From: an uncultured Alphaproteobacteria bacterium
GTDB lineage: Bacteria > Pseudomonadota > Alphaproteobacteria > Micropepsales > Micropepsaceae
Direction: 5' to 3'
Assembly (NCBI GenBank): GCA_937942205.1
Contig: CALDFO010000501.1
Span: 1-7,388, forward strand
DNA length: 7,388 nt
Positions within the stretch are counted from its first letter, which is position 1. Every line of letters starts with the position of its first letter. Positions 1 through 6,088 of the stretch are shown here, one piece after another. A program made the position numbers and the translations under genes. The notes beneath the pieces are model-generated. The model did not search any database, was not told the origin of the DNA, and saw only the letters and a list, made by a program, of their open reading frames with translations.

Positions 1-487
1 TGAAATTGTCGGCCTGGCGGCGCAGTTCGTCCGCCACCATGGGCGGAGAGGTGCGGATGGTGGAGACGACGCTGACCCGCCGTCCGCGCCGCTGCACCGC
101 TTCCACCAGGCGGCGGAAATCGCCGTCGCCGGAAAAGATCACCACATGGTCGACACAGGCGCTCATCTCCATCACGTCGATCGCCAGCTCGATGTCCATG
201 TTGCCTTTCACCCGGCGGCGGCCCTGGGCGTCGGTGAACTCCTTGAGCGGCTTGGTGACGACTGAGAAACCGTTATAATCCAGCCAGTCCACCAGCGGCC
301 GCAGCGGCGAGAACTCCTGGTCCTCGGCCACGGCGGTGTAATAGAAGGCGCGCACCAGCGTCCCCTTGCGGGCGAACAGTTCCAGCAGGCGCTTATAGTC
401 GATGTCGAACTGCAGACCCTTGGCCGCGCCATACAGGTTGGCGCCGTCGATGAAGAGTGCGAGTTTCTCGCTTGGGTAGAAAAGCAT
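1..487 (-). CDS. LabA-like NYN-domain protein (DUF88), C-terminus missing
   Basis: Reading the minus strand from the ATG at 487-485 gives 162 residues with no stop before the window edge, so the 3' end is missing. The N-terminus has the NYN/PIN-like signature LFIDGANLY (residues 11-19, acidic D14 and N17). It is followed by KGNMDIELAIDVM (94-106, with D98 and D104) and the hallmark SGDGDF (119-124, with D121 and D123). These acidic residues form the metal site expected of a NYN-family ribonuclease. Family knowledge places such proteins as putative metal-dependent RNases, and no substrate is implied here. The start is supported by a CCTCC (GGAGG on the coding strand) at 493-497, five bases upstream. 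The gene diverges from folK. Membership in the family is secure, but the cellular role is not known. Confidence 0.9.
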   Translation of the reverse strand, partial: MLFYPSEKLALFIDGANLYGAAKGLQFDIDYKRLLELFARKGTLVRAFYYTAVAEDQEFSPLRPLVDWLDYNGFSVVTKPLKEFTDAQGRRRVKGNMDIELAIDVMEMSACVDHVVIFSGDGDFRRLVEAVQRRGRRVSVVSTIRTSPPMVADELRRQADNF

Positions 488-535
488 AATGACCTCCAAA
501 ATAGACGGCACGCGCACAATCGGGGGTGCGGGGCC
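488..535. promoter_or_regulatory. Short divergent intergenic region between NYN gene and folK
   Basis: Only 48 bp separate the two divergent start codons, so both promoters must lie here or inside the opposing genes. A strong Shine-Dalgarno for the minus-strand gene (GGAGG) occupies 493-497. For folK only a G-rich stretch (about 521-533) precedes the ATG, with no clean Shine-Dalgarno. I see no convincing -35/-10 pair on either strand. Confidence 0.35.
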
Positions 536-1018
536 ATGATCCTTGTGGCGCTGGGCGCCAATCTTCCGTCTGATGCCGGTCCTCCGGCGGCGACGCTGAC
601 GGCGGCGCTGGCGCGGCTGGCGCGGCACGGCGTGCAAATCCTGGCCGTTTCGTCTTTCTATGAAACCCCGGCCTGGCCCGACCCGTCAGCCCCGCCGTTC
701 GTCAACGCGGTTGCCGCTGTCAAGACCGGCCTTCAACCCGTTGAACTTTTGACGCTTTTGCACCAGGTGGAAACTAAGATGGGGCGAATGCGTTCCGCGC
801 CCAATGCCCCCCGCACCCTGGATTTGGACCTGCTGGACCATGACGGTTTGGTCATGGATGGACCGGTGGTCCTGCCGCATCCCCGCATGGCCGGGCGCAG
901 CTTTGTGCTGGTTCCCCTGGCCGAGATCGCCCCGGACTGGCGCCATCCGGTGACCGGGCAGGGGGCGGCGGAGATGCTGGCGGCCCTGCCGGACCGCGCG
1001 GTTCCCCGCCGGCTTTAG
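536..1018 (+). CDS. folK: 2-amino-4-hydroxy-6-hydroxymethyldihydropteridine pyrophosphokinase
   Basis: HPPK transfers pyrophosphate from ATP to 6-hydroxymethyl-7,8-dihydropterin, the step before dihydropteroate synthase in folate synthesis, and acts in the cytosol. The 160-residue product is the usual single-domain size. It opens with VALGANL (4-10), has FYETPAW (41-47) and FVNAV (55-59) of the pterin pocket, and carries the family signature APRTLDLDLL (91-100). In that signature R93 is the loop arginine and D96 and D98 are the two Mg-binding aspartates. The downstream block LPHPRM...RSFVLVPLAEIAP is also typical. The ATG at 536 gives the conserved N-terminus directly, although its ribosome-binding site is weak. 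Here folK is not next to folP or folB; it lies upstream of rpoZ, as in many alphaproteobacteria. Confidence 0.97.
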   Translation: MILVALGANLPSDAGPPAATLTAALARLARHGVQILAVSSFYETPAWPDPSAPPFVNAVAAVKTGLQPVELLTLLHQVETKMGRMRSAPNAPRTLDLDLLDHDGLVMDGPVVLPHPRMAGRSFVLVPLAEIAPDWRHPVTGQGAAEMLAALPDRAVPRRL

Positions 1019-1129
1019 AGACTTATATCTTGGCGTGGGCGGGGCTTTTCTGTTATTCCGGCCCCAATCCCTGATGGTGGCGGCTTTTCGGGCTACTAAG
1101 CTATTGAATATGCTAAAAAAGGACTCCCC
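1019..1129 (+). promoter_or_regulatory. folK-rpoZ intergenic region, probable rpoZ promoter region
   Basis: This 111-bp gap is the most AT-rich stretch near rpoZ, especially 1091-1120. A -10-like TATGCT lies at 1109-1114, but the sequence 17 bases upstream (around 1084-1091, CTTTTCGG) is a poor -35. A GGGGC/GCCCC inverted pair (1041-1045 and 1061-1065) with T-rich sequence between could be a weak structure. The rpoZ ribosome-binding site AAGGA sits at 1119-1123, six bases before the ATG. The promoter is assumed from context rather than shown by consensus boxes. Confidence 0.3.
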
Positions 1130-1513
1130 ATGGCGCGTGTGACGGTCGAAGATTGCGTGGACAAGATTCCCAACCGTTTTGACCTGGTGCTGACCGCCGG
1201 GTTCCGCGCCCGCCAGCTTTCGGGCGGCGCCGAGCCCATGCTGGAGCGCGACCGCGACAAGAATCCGGTGGTGGCCCTGCGTGAGATCGCCGCCAAGCTG
1301 ATCAAGCCGGAAGAGGCCAAGGAAGACTATATCCGCTCGCTGCAGAAACATGCGGAAGTGGACGAGCCGGAGGAGGCCCGCCCCGAAACCGACGACCGCG
1401 AGGATCCGCACGCCCGCCAGGTCACCGAAGAAGAACTGCTGCGCGCCCTGACCTCCGAGGCCCAGCGCCGCGCCGAGCCCCAGCCGGAGCCCGAGGCTGA
1501 CTACGAAGAGTAA
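1130..1513 (+). CDS. rpoZ: DNA-directed RNA polymerase omega subunit
   Basis: Omega is the small RNA polymerase subunit that chaperones beta-prime and stabilises the core enzyme. In many proteobacteria it also contributes to the ppGpp-binding site. The 127-residue protein starts [20 protein letters not shown], then has ARQLSGG (28-34) and the conserved [16 protein letters not shown] (43-58). The last 55 or so residues are a low-complexity acidic tail rich in Glu, Pro and Ala. This makes the protein longer than the 91-residue E. coli form, as is common in alphaproteobacteria. The ATG is well placed after AAGGA at 1119-1123. The gene is followed at once by an intrinsic terminator, so it ends its own transcript. 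Its position just upstream of rsh puts a ppGpp-sensing component beside the ppGpp enzyme, which is a conserved neighbourhood. Confidence 0.97.
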   Translation: MARVTVEDCVDKIPNRFDLVLTAGFRARQLSGGAEPMLERDRDKNPVVALREIAAKLIKPEEAKEDYIRSLQKHAEVDEPEEARPETDDREDPHARQVTEEELLRALTSEAQRRAEPQPEPEADYEE

Positions 1514-1541
1514 TCTGGCCCACAGCCAAGCCTGTTTCGAG

Positions 1542-1569
1542 AAAGCCCGGCCCAAAGCCGGGCTTTTTT
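1542..1569 (+). terminator. Rho-independent terminator after rpoZ
   Basis: A perfect 10-bp inverted repeat, AAAGCCCGGC (1542-1551) and GCCGGGCTTT (1557-1566), encloses a 5-nt loop CCAAA and runs into six T residues (1564-1569). It lies 28 bp after the rpoZ stop. The T-run is only on the plus-strand side, so it acts for rpoZ. Consequently rsh needs its own promoter in the 50 bp that follow, or depends on read-through. Confidence 0.93.
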
Positions 1570-1604
1570 GCGTCCGGTCGGTTCTGGTTTGGGGCCTGAC
1601 CGCC

Positions 1605-1610
1605 TATATT
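1605..1610 (+). promoter_or_regulatory. Possible -10 box of an rsh promoter
   Basis: TATATT stands out in a GC-rich context between the rpoZ terminator and rsh. With 17-bp spacing the -35 position would be TTCTGG (1582-1587), which is a poor match. If this is the -10, transcription would begin close to 1617, about two bases from the ATG at 1619. The message would then be nearly leaderless for that start, or would have a leader of about 75 nt for the alternative ATG at 1694. This is a weak prediction resting on position and AT content. Confidence 0.3.
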
Positions 1611-1618
1611 CTGGGGCC

Positions 1619-3844
1619 ATGACTCCACCCGCCGCCTCTTCCGCTCCCGGCAAAGCCGCCGCACCCGCGCCGGTGCGGGGCCGCCGCCGCCTGATGCGCC
1701 AGACCGATCTGGTGGAGCGGGTGCTGGCCTATGATCCGGGCGCTGACGAGGCGGTTCTCAACAAGGCCTACGTCTATGCCATGAACGCCCATGGCAAGCA
1801 GTTCCGCGCCTCGGGCGATCCCTATTTCGCCCATCCGCTGGAAGTGGCGGCCATTCTCACCGACCTCAAGCTCGATGTGCCCACCATCGCCACCGCGCTG
1901 CTGCACGACACCATCGAGGACACGCTGGTCACCTATGAGGATGTGCGGGAAAAGTTCGGCGACGAGATCGCCGGGCTGGTGGACGGCGTCACCAAGCTGT
2001 CGCAGCTGGAAGTCTTTTCCGAGCGCACCAAGCAGGCGGAGAATTTCCGCAAGCTGATGCTGGCCATCACCAGCGACATCCGCGTGCTGCTGGTCAAGCT
2101 GGCCGACCGCCTGCACAACATGCGCACCCTGGGCTATATCGAAAAACCGGAAAAGCGCCGCCGCATCGCCCAGGAGACGGTGGACATCTATGCCCCGCTG
2201 GCGGGCCGCATCGGTATGCAGAACATGCGCGAGGAGCTGGAAGACCTGGCCTTCGCCGAGCTCGATCCCGAGGCGCGCAATTCCATCGTCACGCATTTTG
2301 CCCGTTTGGACATGGTCGGCGGCGACCGGGTGGGGCGCATCGCCGACCAGATCAAGCGCCGCCTGGCCGAGCAGGGGCTGGAAGCCTGGGTCTATGGCCG
2401 GGGCAAGCGGCCTTTCTCCATCTGGCGCAAGCTGCAGACCAAGAAGCTGTCTTTCGAGCAGCTGTCCGATATTTTCGCCTTCCGGGTGATCGTCTCGTCC
2501 ACCGCCGACTGCTACCGCGCCCTGGGCCTGATCCATACCAGCTGGCAGATGGTGCCGGAGCGATTCAAGGATTTCATCTCCACCCCCAAGCCCAACGGCT
2601 ATCGTTCCATCCACACCACCGTGATCGGCCCGGAAAAGCAGCGCGTCGAAATCCAGATCCGCACCCAGGAGATGCACGACATCGCCGAGCGCGGCGTCGC
2701 CGCCCATTGGCGCTATCGCGAGCATGTGCCGCAGGACGGCGTGGGAGAGGACAGCGTCACCTATGGCTGGCTGCGCGACATGGTGGACCTGCTGGAAAAG
2801 GGCGACAGCGCCGAGGAGGTGCTGGAGAATTCCCGCCTGGCCATGTACCAGGACCAGGTCTTCTGCTTCACCCCCAAGGGCTCGCTGATCTCGCTGCCCA
2901 AGGGCGCCACGCCGATCGATTTCGCCTATGCCGTCCATACCGACCTGGGCAACAGCGCGGTCGGCGCCAAGATCAACGGCAACCATGTCGCCCTGCACAC
3001 GCCGCTGAAGAACGGCGACCAGGTGGAGATCATTTCCACGCCCGAGGCGACGCCGTCGCCCATGTGGGAACAGTTCGTGGTCACCGGCCGCGCCCGCGCC
3101 GAAATCCGCCGCTTCCTGCGTCATGCCCAGCGCGACGAGCATGTGGGATTCGGCCGCAAGATTCTGGAAAAGACCTTCGCCGACGAAGACCGCGAGCTGA
3201 CCGAAAAGGCGATGGAGGAGGTGGCCAGGAAGCTGCGCCTGCCCAAGGCCGACGATGTCTATGCCGATGTCGGACGCGGCGCGCTGCGCGGCATCGAAGT
3301 GCTGCAGGCGGTGTTCCCCGAACTCAAGCGCACCGGCAAGGTCGCCAAGGCGGCGGTGCCGGGCGCGGTCAAGCCGATTTCGATCCGGGGCCTGACCGAG
3401 GGCATTTCCTACACCCTGGGCCAGTGCTGCCACCCGCTGCCGGGCGACCGCATCGTGGGCATCCGTGCGCCGGGCGAGGGGCTGGTGATCCACACCATCG
3501 ATTGCGCCGAACTGGACAAGGTGCAGAACATGGACGACTGGCTGGATGTGGGCTGGGGCCGGGGCGCGTCCGACATGGGCCTGTCGGTGGCCCGCATCCT
3601 GGTGCGGATGAAGAACGAGCCGGGCAGCCTGGCCCAGGTGATGACCGCCATCGCCGCCAATGGCGGCAACATCTTCAACATGAAGGTCACCAGCCGCAAT
3701 CCGATCTACTTCGAGTTCGTGGTGGATATCGAAGTGCGCGACGTGGCGCATTTGCAGAACATCCTGGGCGCGTTACGGGTGTCGGATGCGGTCGAATCGG
3801 TCGATCGTGTGCGCGAAGCGGATGCTTCGACAAGCGCGGCATGA
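1619..3844 (+). CDS. rsh: Bifunctional (p)ppGpp synthetase/hydrolase (RelA/SpoT homologue)
   Basis: This enzyme makes (p)ppGpp from ATP and GDP/GTP and also hydrolyses it, so it runs the stringent response in the cytosol. The 741 residues show the full long-Rsh order. An HD hydrolase (about 50-200) has H72, HDTIED (96-101) and ADRLHNMRT. The synthetase (about 255-370) has RFKD (315-318), GYRS (327-330) and EIQIRT (344-349). TGS follows (about 413-475), then a CCHP zinc-finger-like region (603-606) and a C-terminal ACT domain (about 658-732). The intact HD motif and the RFKD rather than EFDD form indicate both activities. The start is uncertain: the ATG at 1694 begins MRQTDLVERV, which matches the usual family N-terminus, so the first 25 Ala/Pro/Arg-rich residues may not be translated. 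The last seven residues (DASTSAA) and the stop codon come from a palindromic repeat. The alternative symbol relA or spoT is used in different alphaproteobacteria. Confidence 0.96.
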   Translation: MTPPAASSAPGKAAAPAPVRGRRRLMRQTDLVERVLAYDPGADEAVLNKAYVYAMNAHGKQFRASGDPYFAHPLEVAAILTDLKLDVPTIATALLHDTIEDTLVTYEDVREKFGDEIAGLVDGVTKLSQLEVFSERTKQAENFRKLMLAITSDIRVLLVKLADRLHNMRTLGYIEKPEKRRRIAQETVDIYAPLAGRIGMQNMREELEDLAFAELDPEARNSIVTHFARLDMVGGDRVGRIADQIKRRLAEQGLEAWVYGRGKRPFSIWRKLQTKKLSFEQLSDIFAFRVIVSSTADCYRALGLIHTSWQMVPERFKDFISTPKPNGYRSIHTTVIGPEKQRVEIQIRTQEMHDIAERGVAAHWRYREHVPQDGVGEDSVTYGWLRDMVDLLEKGDSAEEVLENSRLAMYQDQVFCFTPKGSLISLPKGATPIDFAYAVHTDLGNSAVGAKINGNHVALHTPLKNGDQVEIISTPEATPSPMWEQFVVTGRARAEIRRFLRHAQRDEHVGFGRKILEKTFADEDRELTEKAMEEVARKLRLPKADDVYADVGRGALRGIEVLQAVFPELKRTGKVAKAAVPGAVKPISIRGLTEGISYTLGQCCHPLPGDRIVGIRAPGEGLVIHTIDCAELDKVQNMDDWLDVGWGRGASDMGLSVARILVRMKNEPGSLAQVMTAIAANGGNIFNMKVTSRNPIYFEFVVDIEVRDVAHLQNILGALRVSDAVESVDRVREADASTSAA

Positions 3845-3883
3845 GGCCGTAACAACAGCCTCACCCTGAGCGTGTCGAAGGGC
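3822..3883. repeat. Two-armed inverted repeat, copy 1, overlapping the rsh 3' end
   Basis: Two 25-nt arms, 3822-3846 and 3859-3883, face each other across a 12-nt loop; 17 of 25 positions are complementary. The left arm itself contains GCTT-CGAC-AAGC (3824-3835), a small perfect hairpin. The left arm lies inside rsh and supplies its TGA, while the right arm ends 16 bp before pyrE. The same two arms recur at 5418-5480 (left arms 22/25 identical, right arms 23/25), which shows a repeat family rather than chance. The shared core, CTTCGACA followed by an imperfect GCTCAG, resembles short dispersed palindromes common in alphaproteobacterial intergenic DNA. That last link is from memory, not a search. 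Confidence 0.85.
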
Positions 3884-3899
3884 GAGAGAGCAAGGCGCC

Positions 3900-4484
3900 A
3901 TGAACGTCGAACAGGCCCTGAACGAATTCAAAAAGGCCGGGGCGCTGCTGGACGGCCATTTCATCCTTTCCAGCGGCCTGCACTCCGACCGCTTCCTGCA
4001 GAAGGCGCTGGTCTTCCAGGATGCCAAGCGCACCGCCAAATTGTGCAAGGCGCTGGCCGCCAAGGTGCGGGAGGAAGTGGGCGACGAGATCACCGCCATC
4101 GTCTCGCCCGCGGTGGGCGGCATCGTGCCCGGCTATGAAATGGGCCGCCAGCTCGGCCTGCCCGCCATGTATGTCGAGCGGGTGGACGGGCAATTCCAGT
4201 TGCGCCGCAATTTCTCCCTCAAAAAGGGCCAGAAGGTGCTGATGGTGGAAGACATCATCTCCACCGGTGTCTCGTCGCGCGAGTGCATCGCCGCCATCCG
4301 GAAGACCGGCGCCAAGGTGGTGGCAGCCTGCTGCCTGATCGACCGCTCCGGCGGCAAGGCCAAGGTGGGTGTGCCGCTGATCGCGCTGGCCGAATGGAAG
4401 GTGCAAGCCTGGCCTGCCGGCAAGCTGCCGCCGCACCTGCGCGGCACCAAGGCGGTCAAGCCCGGCAGCCGGGGACTTGCATGA
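3900..4484 (+). CDS. pyrE: Orotate phosphoribosyltransferase
   Basis: PyrE joins orotate and PRPP to give OMP, the fifth step of de novo pyrimidine synthesis, in the cytosol. The 194-residue product is near normal length for the short bacterial type. The N-terminus has [19 protein letters not shown] (14-32), the substrate-binding region where the family keeps a serine-rich SSGLHS. The PRPP loop is [16 protein letters not shown] (113-128), with E117-D118 as the paired acidic residues and the T-G-x-S phosphate loop. [21 protein letters not shown] (68-88) is the other conserved core. The ATG at 3900 follows AAGG (3892-3895). It lies 55 bp after rsh, most of that gap being the right arm of a palindromic repeat. 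The next gene, pdxJ, is also separated by a palindrome. General purine PRTases share the fold, but the N-terminal block points to PyrE. Confidence 0.95.
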   Translation: MNVEQALNEFKKAGALLDGHFILSSGLHSDRFLQKALVFQDAKRTAKLCKALAAKVREEVGDEITAIVSPAVGGIVPGYEMGRQLGLPAMYVERVDGQFQLRRNFSLKKGQKVLMVEDIISTGVSSRECIAAIRKTGAKVVAACCLIDRSGGKAKVGVPLIALAEWKVQAWPAGKLPPHLRGTKAVKPGSRGLA

Positions 4485-4500
4485 TGCGGGCGCCGGCTTT

Positions 4501-4590
4501 CTCTCCCCTGCGGGGCGAAGCCGCTGGCGGGGGGAGATGTCGCAGCGAGGTGTTTGCGGAGCAAACCCGAGCTGTGACAGAGGGGGGAGA
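4501..4590. repeat. Nested palindromic repeat filling the pyrE-pdxJ gap
   Basis: Three structures are stacked. TCTCCCC (4502-4508) can pair with GGGGAGA (4531-4537), enclosing a smaller GCGG/CCGC pair (4510-4513, 4521-4524). GTCGCAGC (4539-4546) pairs with GCTGTGAC (4571-4578), counting one G-U, around a perfect GTTTGC-GGA-GCAAAC hairpin (4552-4566). A second GGGGGGAGA (4582-4590) repeats 4529-4537 exactly and directly abuts the pdxJ ATG, so it also serves as the ribosome-binding purine tract. The layout resembles a dispersed palindromic unit. No second copy lies in this window, so family status is inferred. Confidence 0.65.
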
Positions 4591-5412
4591 ATGAAACTAC
4601 GCCTGGGCGTCAACATCGACCATGTCGCCACGGTGCGGAACGCGCGCGGCGGCGACACGCCCGATCCGGTGCGCGCCGCGCTTCTGGCGCAAGACGCCGG
4701 GGCCGACGGCATCACCGCGCATCTGCGCGAGGATCGCCGCCATATCTCCGATGCCGATATCGCCCGGCTGTCCGGCGGCCTGAACATACCCCTGAACCTG
4801 GAAATGGCCGCGACCGACGAAATGCTGGCCATCGCCCTGAAGCACCGGCCGCACGCCGCCTGCATCGTGCCGGAAAAGCGCGAGGAGCGCACCACCGAGG
4901 GCGGCATCGACGTGGTGGGCCAGCACAACCGTCTCGCTCCCATCGTGGCGGCGCTGGGAGAGGCGGGCATCCGCGTCTCTCTGTTCATCGAGGCGGACCG
5001 CGGGCAACTCGACGCCAGCCGCGCGCTGGGCGCGCCGGTGGTGGAGCTGCATACCGGCGCCTATGCCAACGGCGCGGCGGGCGAGCTGGACCGCATCCGG
5101 GCGGCGGCGGCGTATGGCGCGGGGATCGGCCTGGAAATCCATGCCGGGCATGGCCTGACCTATGACAATGTGACGCCTATCGCCGCGATCCCGCAGATCA
5201 TGGAATTGAATATCGGCCATTTCCTGATTGGCGAAGCGGTGTTCATCGGGCTGGAGAATTCCATCCGTCAGATGCGCCGCCTGATGGATGAGGCCAGGAG
5301 CGTAGGCGCAAGCCGGAGCGACCAAGAAAACAAGAGCGTAGGCGCAAGCCGGAGCGACCAGGAAAACAAGAACGTAGGCGCAAGCCGGAGCGACCAGGGG
5401 GAAAAGCCGTGA
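4591..5412 (+). CDS. pdxJ: Pyridoxine 5'-phosphate synthase with repeat-derived C-terminal tail
   Basis: PdxJ condenses 1-deoxy-D-xylulose 5-phosphate with 3-amino-2-oxopropyl phosphate to form pyridoxine 5'-phosphate, the last ring-building step of the DXP-dependent vitamin B6 pathway. The TIM-barrel motifs are all present: [16 protein letters not shown] (5-20), [10 protein letters not shown] (43-52, catalytic H44), LNLEMA (68-73, E71), VPEKREE (93-99), VELHTG (151-156) and [10 protein letters not shown] (184-193). [15 protein letters not shown] (207-221) is the phosphate-binding end. The normal protein should stop near residue 236 (DEAR). The last 37 residues are instead three copies of a 12-residue unit ending in EKP. 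The ATG at 4591 begins at the conserved MKLRLGVN and abuts a GGGGGGAGA tract. An upstream start at 4477 would be translated through the palindromic repeat and is unlikely. Confidence 0.96.
   Translation: MKLRLGVNIDHVATVRNARGGDTPDPVRAALLAQDAGADGITAHLREDRRHISDADIARLSGGLNIPLNLEMAATDEMLAIALKHRPHAACIVPEKREERTTEGGIDVVGQHNRLAPIVAALGEAGIRVSLFIEADRGQLDASRALGAPVVELHTGAYANGAAGELDRIRAAAAYGAGIGLEIHAGHGLTYDNVTPIAAIPQIMELNIGHFLIGEAVFIGLENSIRQMRRLMDEARSVGASRSDQENKSVGASRSDQENKNVGASRSDQGEKP
5299..5406 (+). repeat. Three 36-bp tandem repeats inside the pdxJ 3' end
   Basis: Units run 5299-5334, 5335-5370 and 5371-5406. Units 1 and 2 differ at one base. Unit 3 differs at the second base and in its last ten bases. 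Because 36 is a multiple of three, each encodes twelve residues: [12 protein letters not shown] twice, then [12 protein letters not shown]. They lie wholly beyond the conserved PdxJ fold and two codons (CCG, TGA) follow. The unit core contains GGC-GCAA-GCC, a short stem with a tetraloop. Near identity of units 1 and 2 suggests recent duplication. Confidence 0.95.
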
Positions 5413-5413
5413 T

Positions 5414-5480
5414 CCTCATGCTTCGACAGGCTCAGCATGAGGATTTTCGGGGTGGCCTCACCCTGAGCTTGTCGAAGGGT
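5414..5480. repeat. Two-armed inverted repeat, copy 2, after pdxJ
   Basis: The left arm (5418-5442) and right arm (5456-5480) are inverted copies across a 13-nt loop. Both match the arms of the element at 3822-3883. Flanking CCTC makes the left arm an additional perfect 9-bp hairpin, CCTCATGCT (5414-5422) with AGCATGAGG (5434-5442), and the right arm has ACCCT (5460-5464) against AGGGT (5476-5480). It begins one base after the pdxJ stop. There is no T-run, so it is not a classical intrinsic terminator, though it could slow 3' exonucleases on the message. Confidence 0.88.
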
Positions 5481-5500
5481 GCGGGCGTGAGCGCACCACT

Positions 5501-5634
5501 TGTCATCCCCGGCGAACAGCGCGCAGCCGCGCGCTGTGAGGGAAGGGGAACCAGATGGTGCGATCATGCCCGGTTTTTCCACCTGGGTTCCCTTCCCCTC
5601 GCATCGCTGTCGCAATGCTCGGCCGGGAATGACA
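5501..5634. repeat. 134-bp imperfect palindrome before acpS
   Basis: The ends are inverted 13-mers, TGTCATCCCCGGC (5501-5513) and GCCGGGAATGACA (5622-5634), matching at 12 of 13 positions. Inside, 5538-5552 and 5586-5600 are 15-nt inverted arms with 13 matches. Each flank holds a hairpin: ACAGCGCGC/GCGCGCTGT (5516-5524, 5529-5537, perfect, 4-nt loop) on the left and GCATCGC/GCAATGC (5601-5607, 5612-5618) on the right. The whole forms a long cruciform-like unit with no coding capacity. The right end runs straight into AGGAG (5634-5638), the acpS ribosome-binding site. It resembles a non-autonomous dispersed repeat, but no transposase-linked terminal repeat was recognised. Confidence 0.8.
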
Positions 5635-5644
5635 GGAGAGCATC

Positions 5645-6043
5645 ATGATCCTCGGCTTAGGCAACGACCTGATCGACATCCGCCGCATCGAAAAGACCAT
5701 CGAACGGCATGGCGAACGATTCCTCTCCCGCGTCTATACCGACATCGAACGCGCCAAATCCGACCGCCGCAACCAGCGGGCCGCCAGCTATGCCAAGCGG
5801 TTCGCCGCCAAGGAAGCCTGCGCCAAGGCGCTGGGCACCGGCCTGCACCAGGGCGTCTTCTGGCGCGATATGGGGGTGGTGAACGCGCCCAGCGGCAAGC
5901 CGACCCTGGCGCTGACCGGCGGCGCCCTGAAAAGGCTGGAGAAAATCACCCCGCCAGGCCATCGCGCCCAGATCGACCTGACCATCACCGACGATTTCCC
6001 GCTGGCCCAGGCCATCGTCATCATCTCGGCGGTGCCGCTGTGA
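5645..6043 (+). CDS. acpS: Holo-[acyl-carrier-protein] synthase
   Basis: AcpS moves the 4'-phosphopantetheine arm from coenzyme A to a serine of apo-ACP, switching on fatty-acid synthesis in the cytosol. The 132 residues are typical of the trimeric bacterial Acp[17 protein letters not shown] (1-16) holds the Mg-ligand D8. [15 protein letters not shown] (52-66) holds E57 and the CoA-binding lysines. [20 protein letters not shown] (73-92) and the C-terminal [17 protein letters not shown] complete the fold. The usual HxSxSD block is replaced by a slightly divergent QIDLTITD, with no sign of damage. A strong AGGAG lies at 5634-5638, six bases from the ATG. The 232-bp gap upstream from pdxJ is almost entirely palindromic repeat. 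lepB and rnc follow, as in many alphaproteobacteria. Confidence 0.96.
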   Translation: MILGLGNDLIDIRRIEKTIERHGERFLSRVYTDIERAKSDRRNQRAASYAKRFAAKEACAKALGTGLHQGVFWRDMGVVNAPSGKPTLALTGGALKRLEKITPPGHRAQIDLTITDDFPLAQAIVIISAVPL

Positions 6044-6088
6044 TGACGGCCCGCCGCCGCTGCGACAAAGATTAACCCCTTGATCCTT

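Noticed and set aside
208..561. 117-codon minus-strand frame overlapping the NYN gene
   Set aside because: It is the out-of-frame shadow of the NYN-domain gene, whose correct frame carries FIDGAN and SGDGDF from the ATG at 487.
1568..1618. TTG start at 1568 for rsh
   Set aside because: It lies inside the T-run of the rpoZ terminator and would be translated from terminator sequence; the ATG at 1619 or 1694 is more plausible.
1604..3751. 715-codon open frame antisense to rsh
   Set aside because: It mirrors rsh over nearly its whole length, and its His/Gln/Ala/Gly-rich translation is what GC-rich codon bias gives on the opposite strand. It shows no motif, and rsh is certain.
4477..4590. Longer pdxJ start that would add 38 residues
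   Set aside because: The extra part overlaps the pyrE end and translates the palindromic repeat. The conserved PdxJ N-terminus starts at the 4591 ATG next to a purine tract.
5299..5406. CRISPR-like array in the 36-bp repeats
   Set aside because: The units are head-to-tail with no spacers and are in frame with pdxJ, so they are simple tandem repeats.
5268..5615. Minus-strand 115-codon frame after pdxJ
   Set aside because: Its repetitive translation comes entirely from the tandem units and palindromic repeats; it matches no protein family I know.
5409..5648. Plus-strand 79-codon frame in the pdxJ-acpS gap
   Set aside because: It lies within the two palindromic repeats, and its translation simply reads through inverted-repeat arms.
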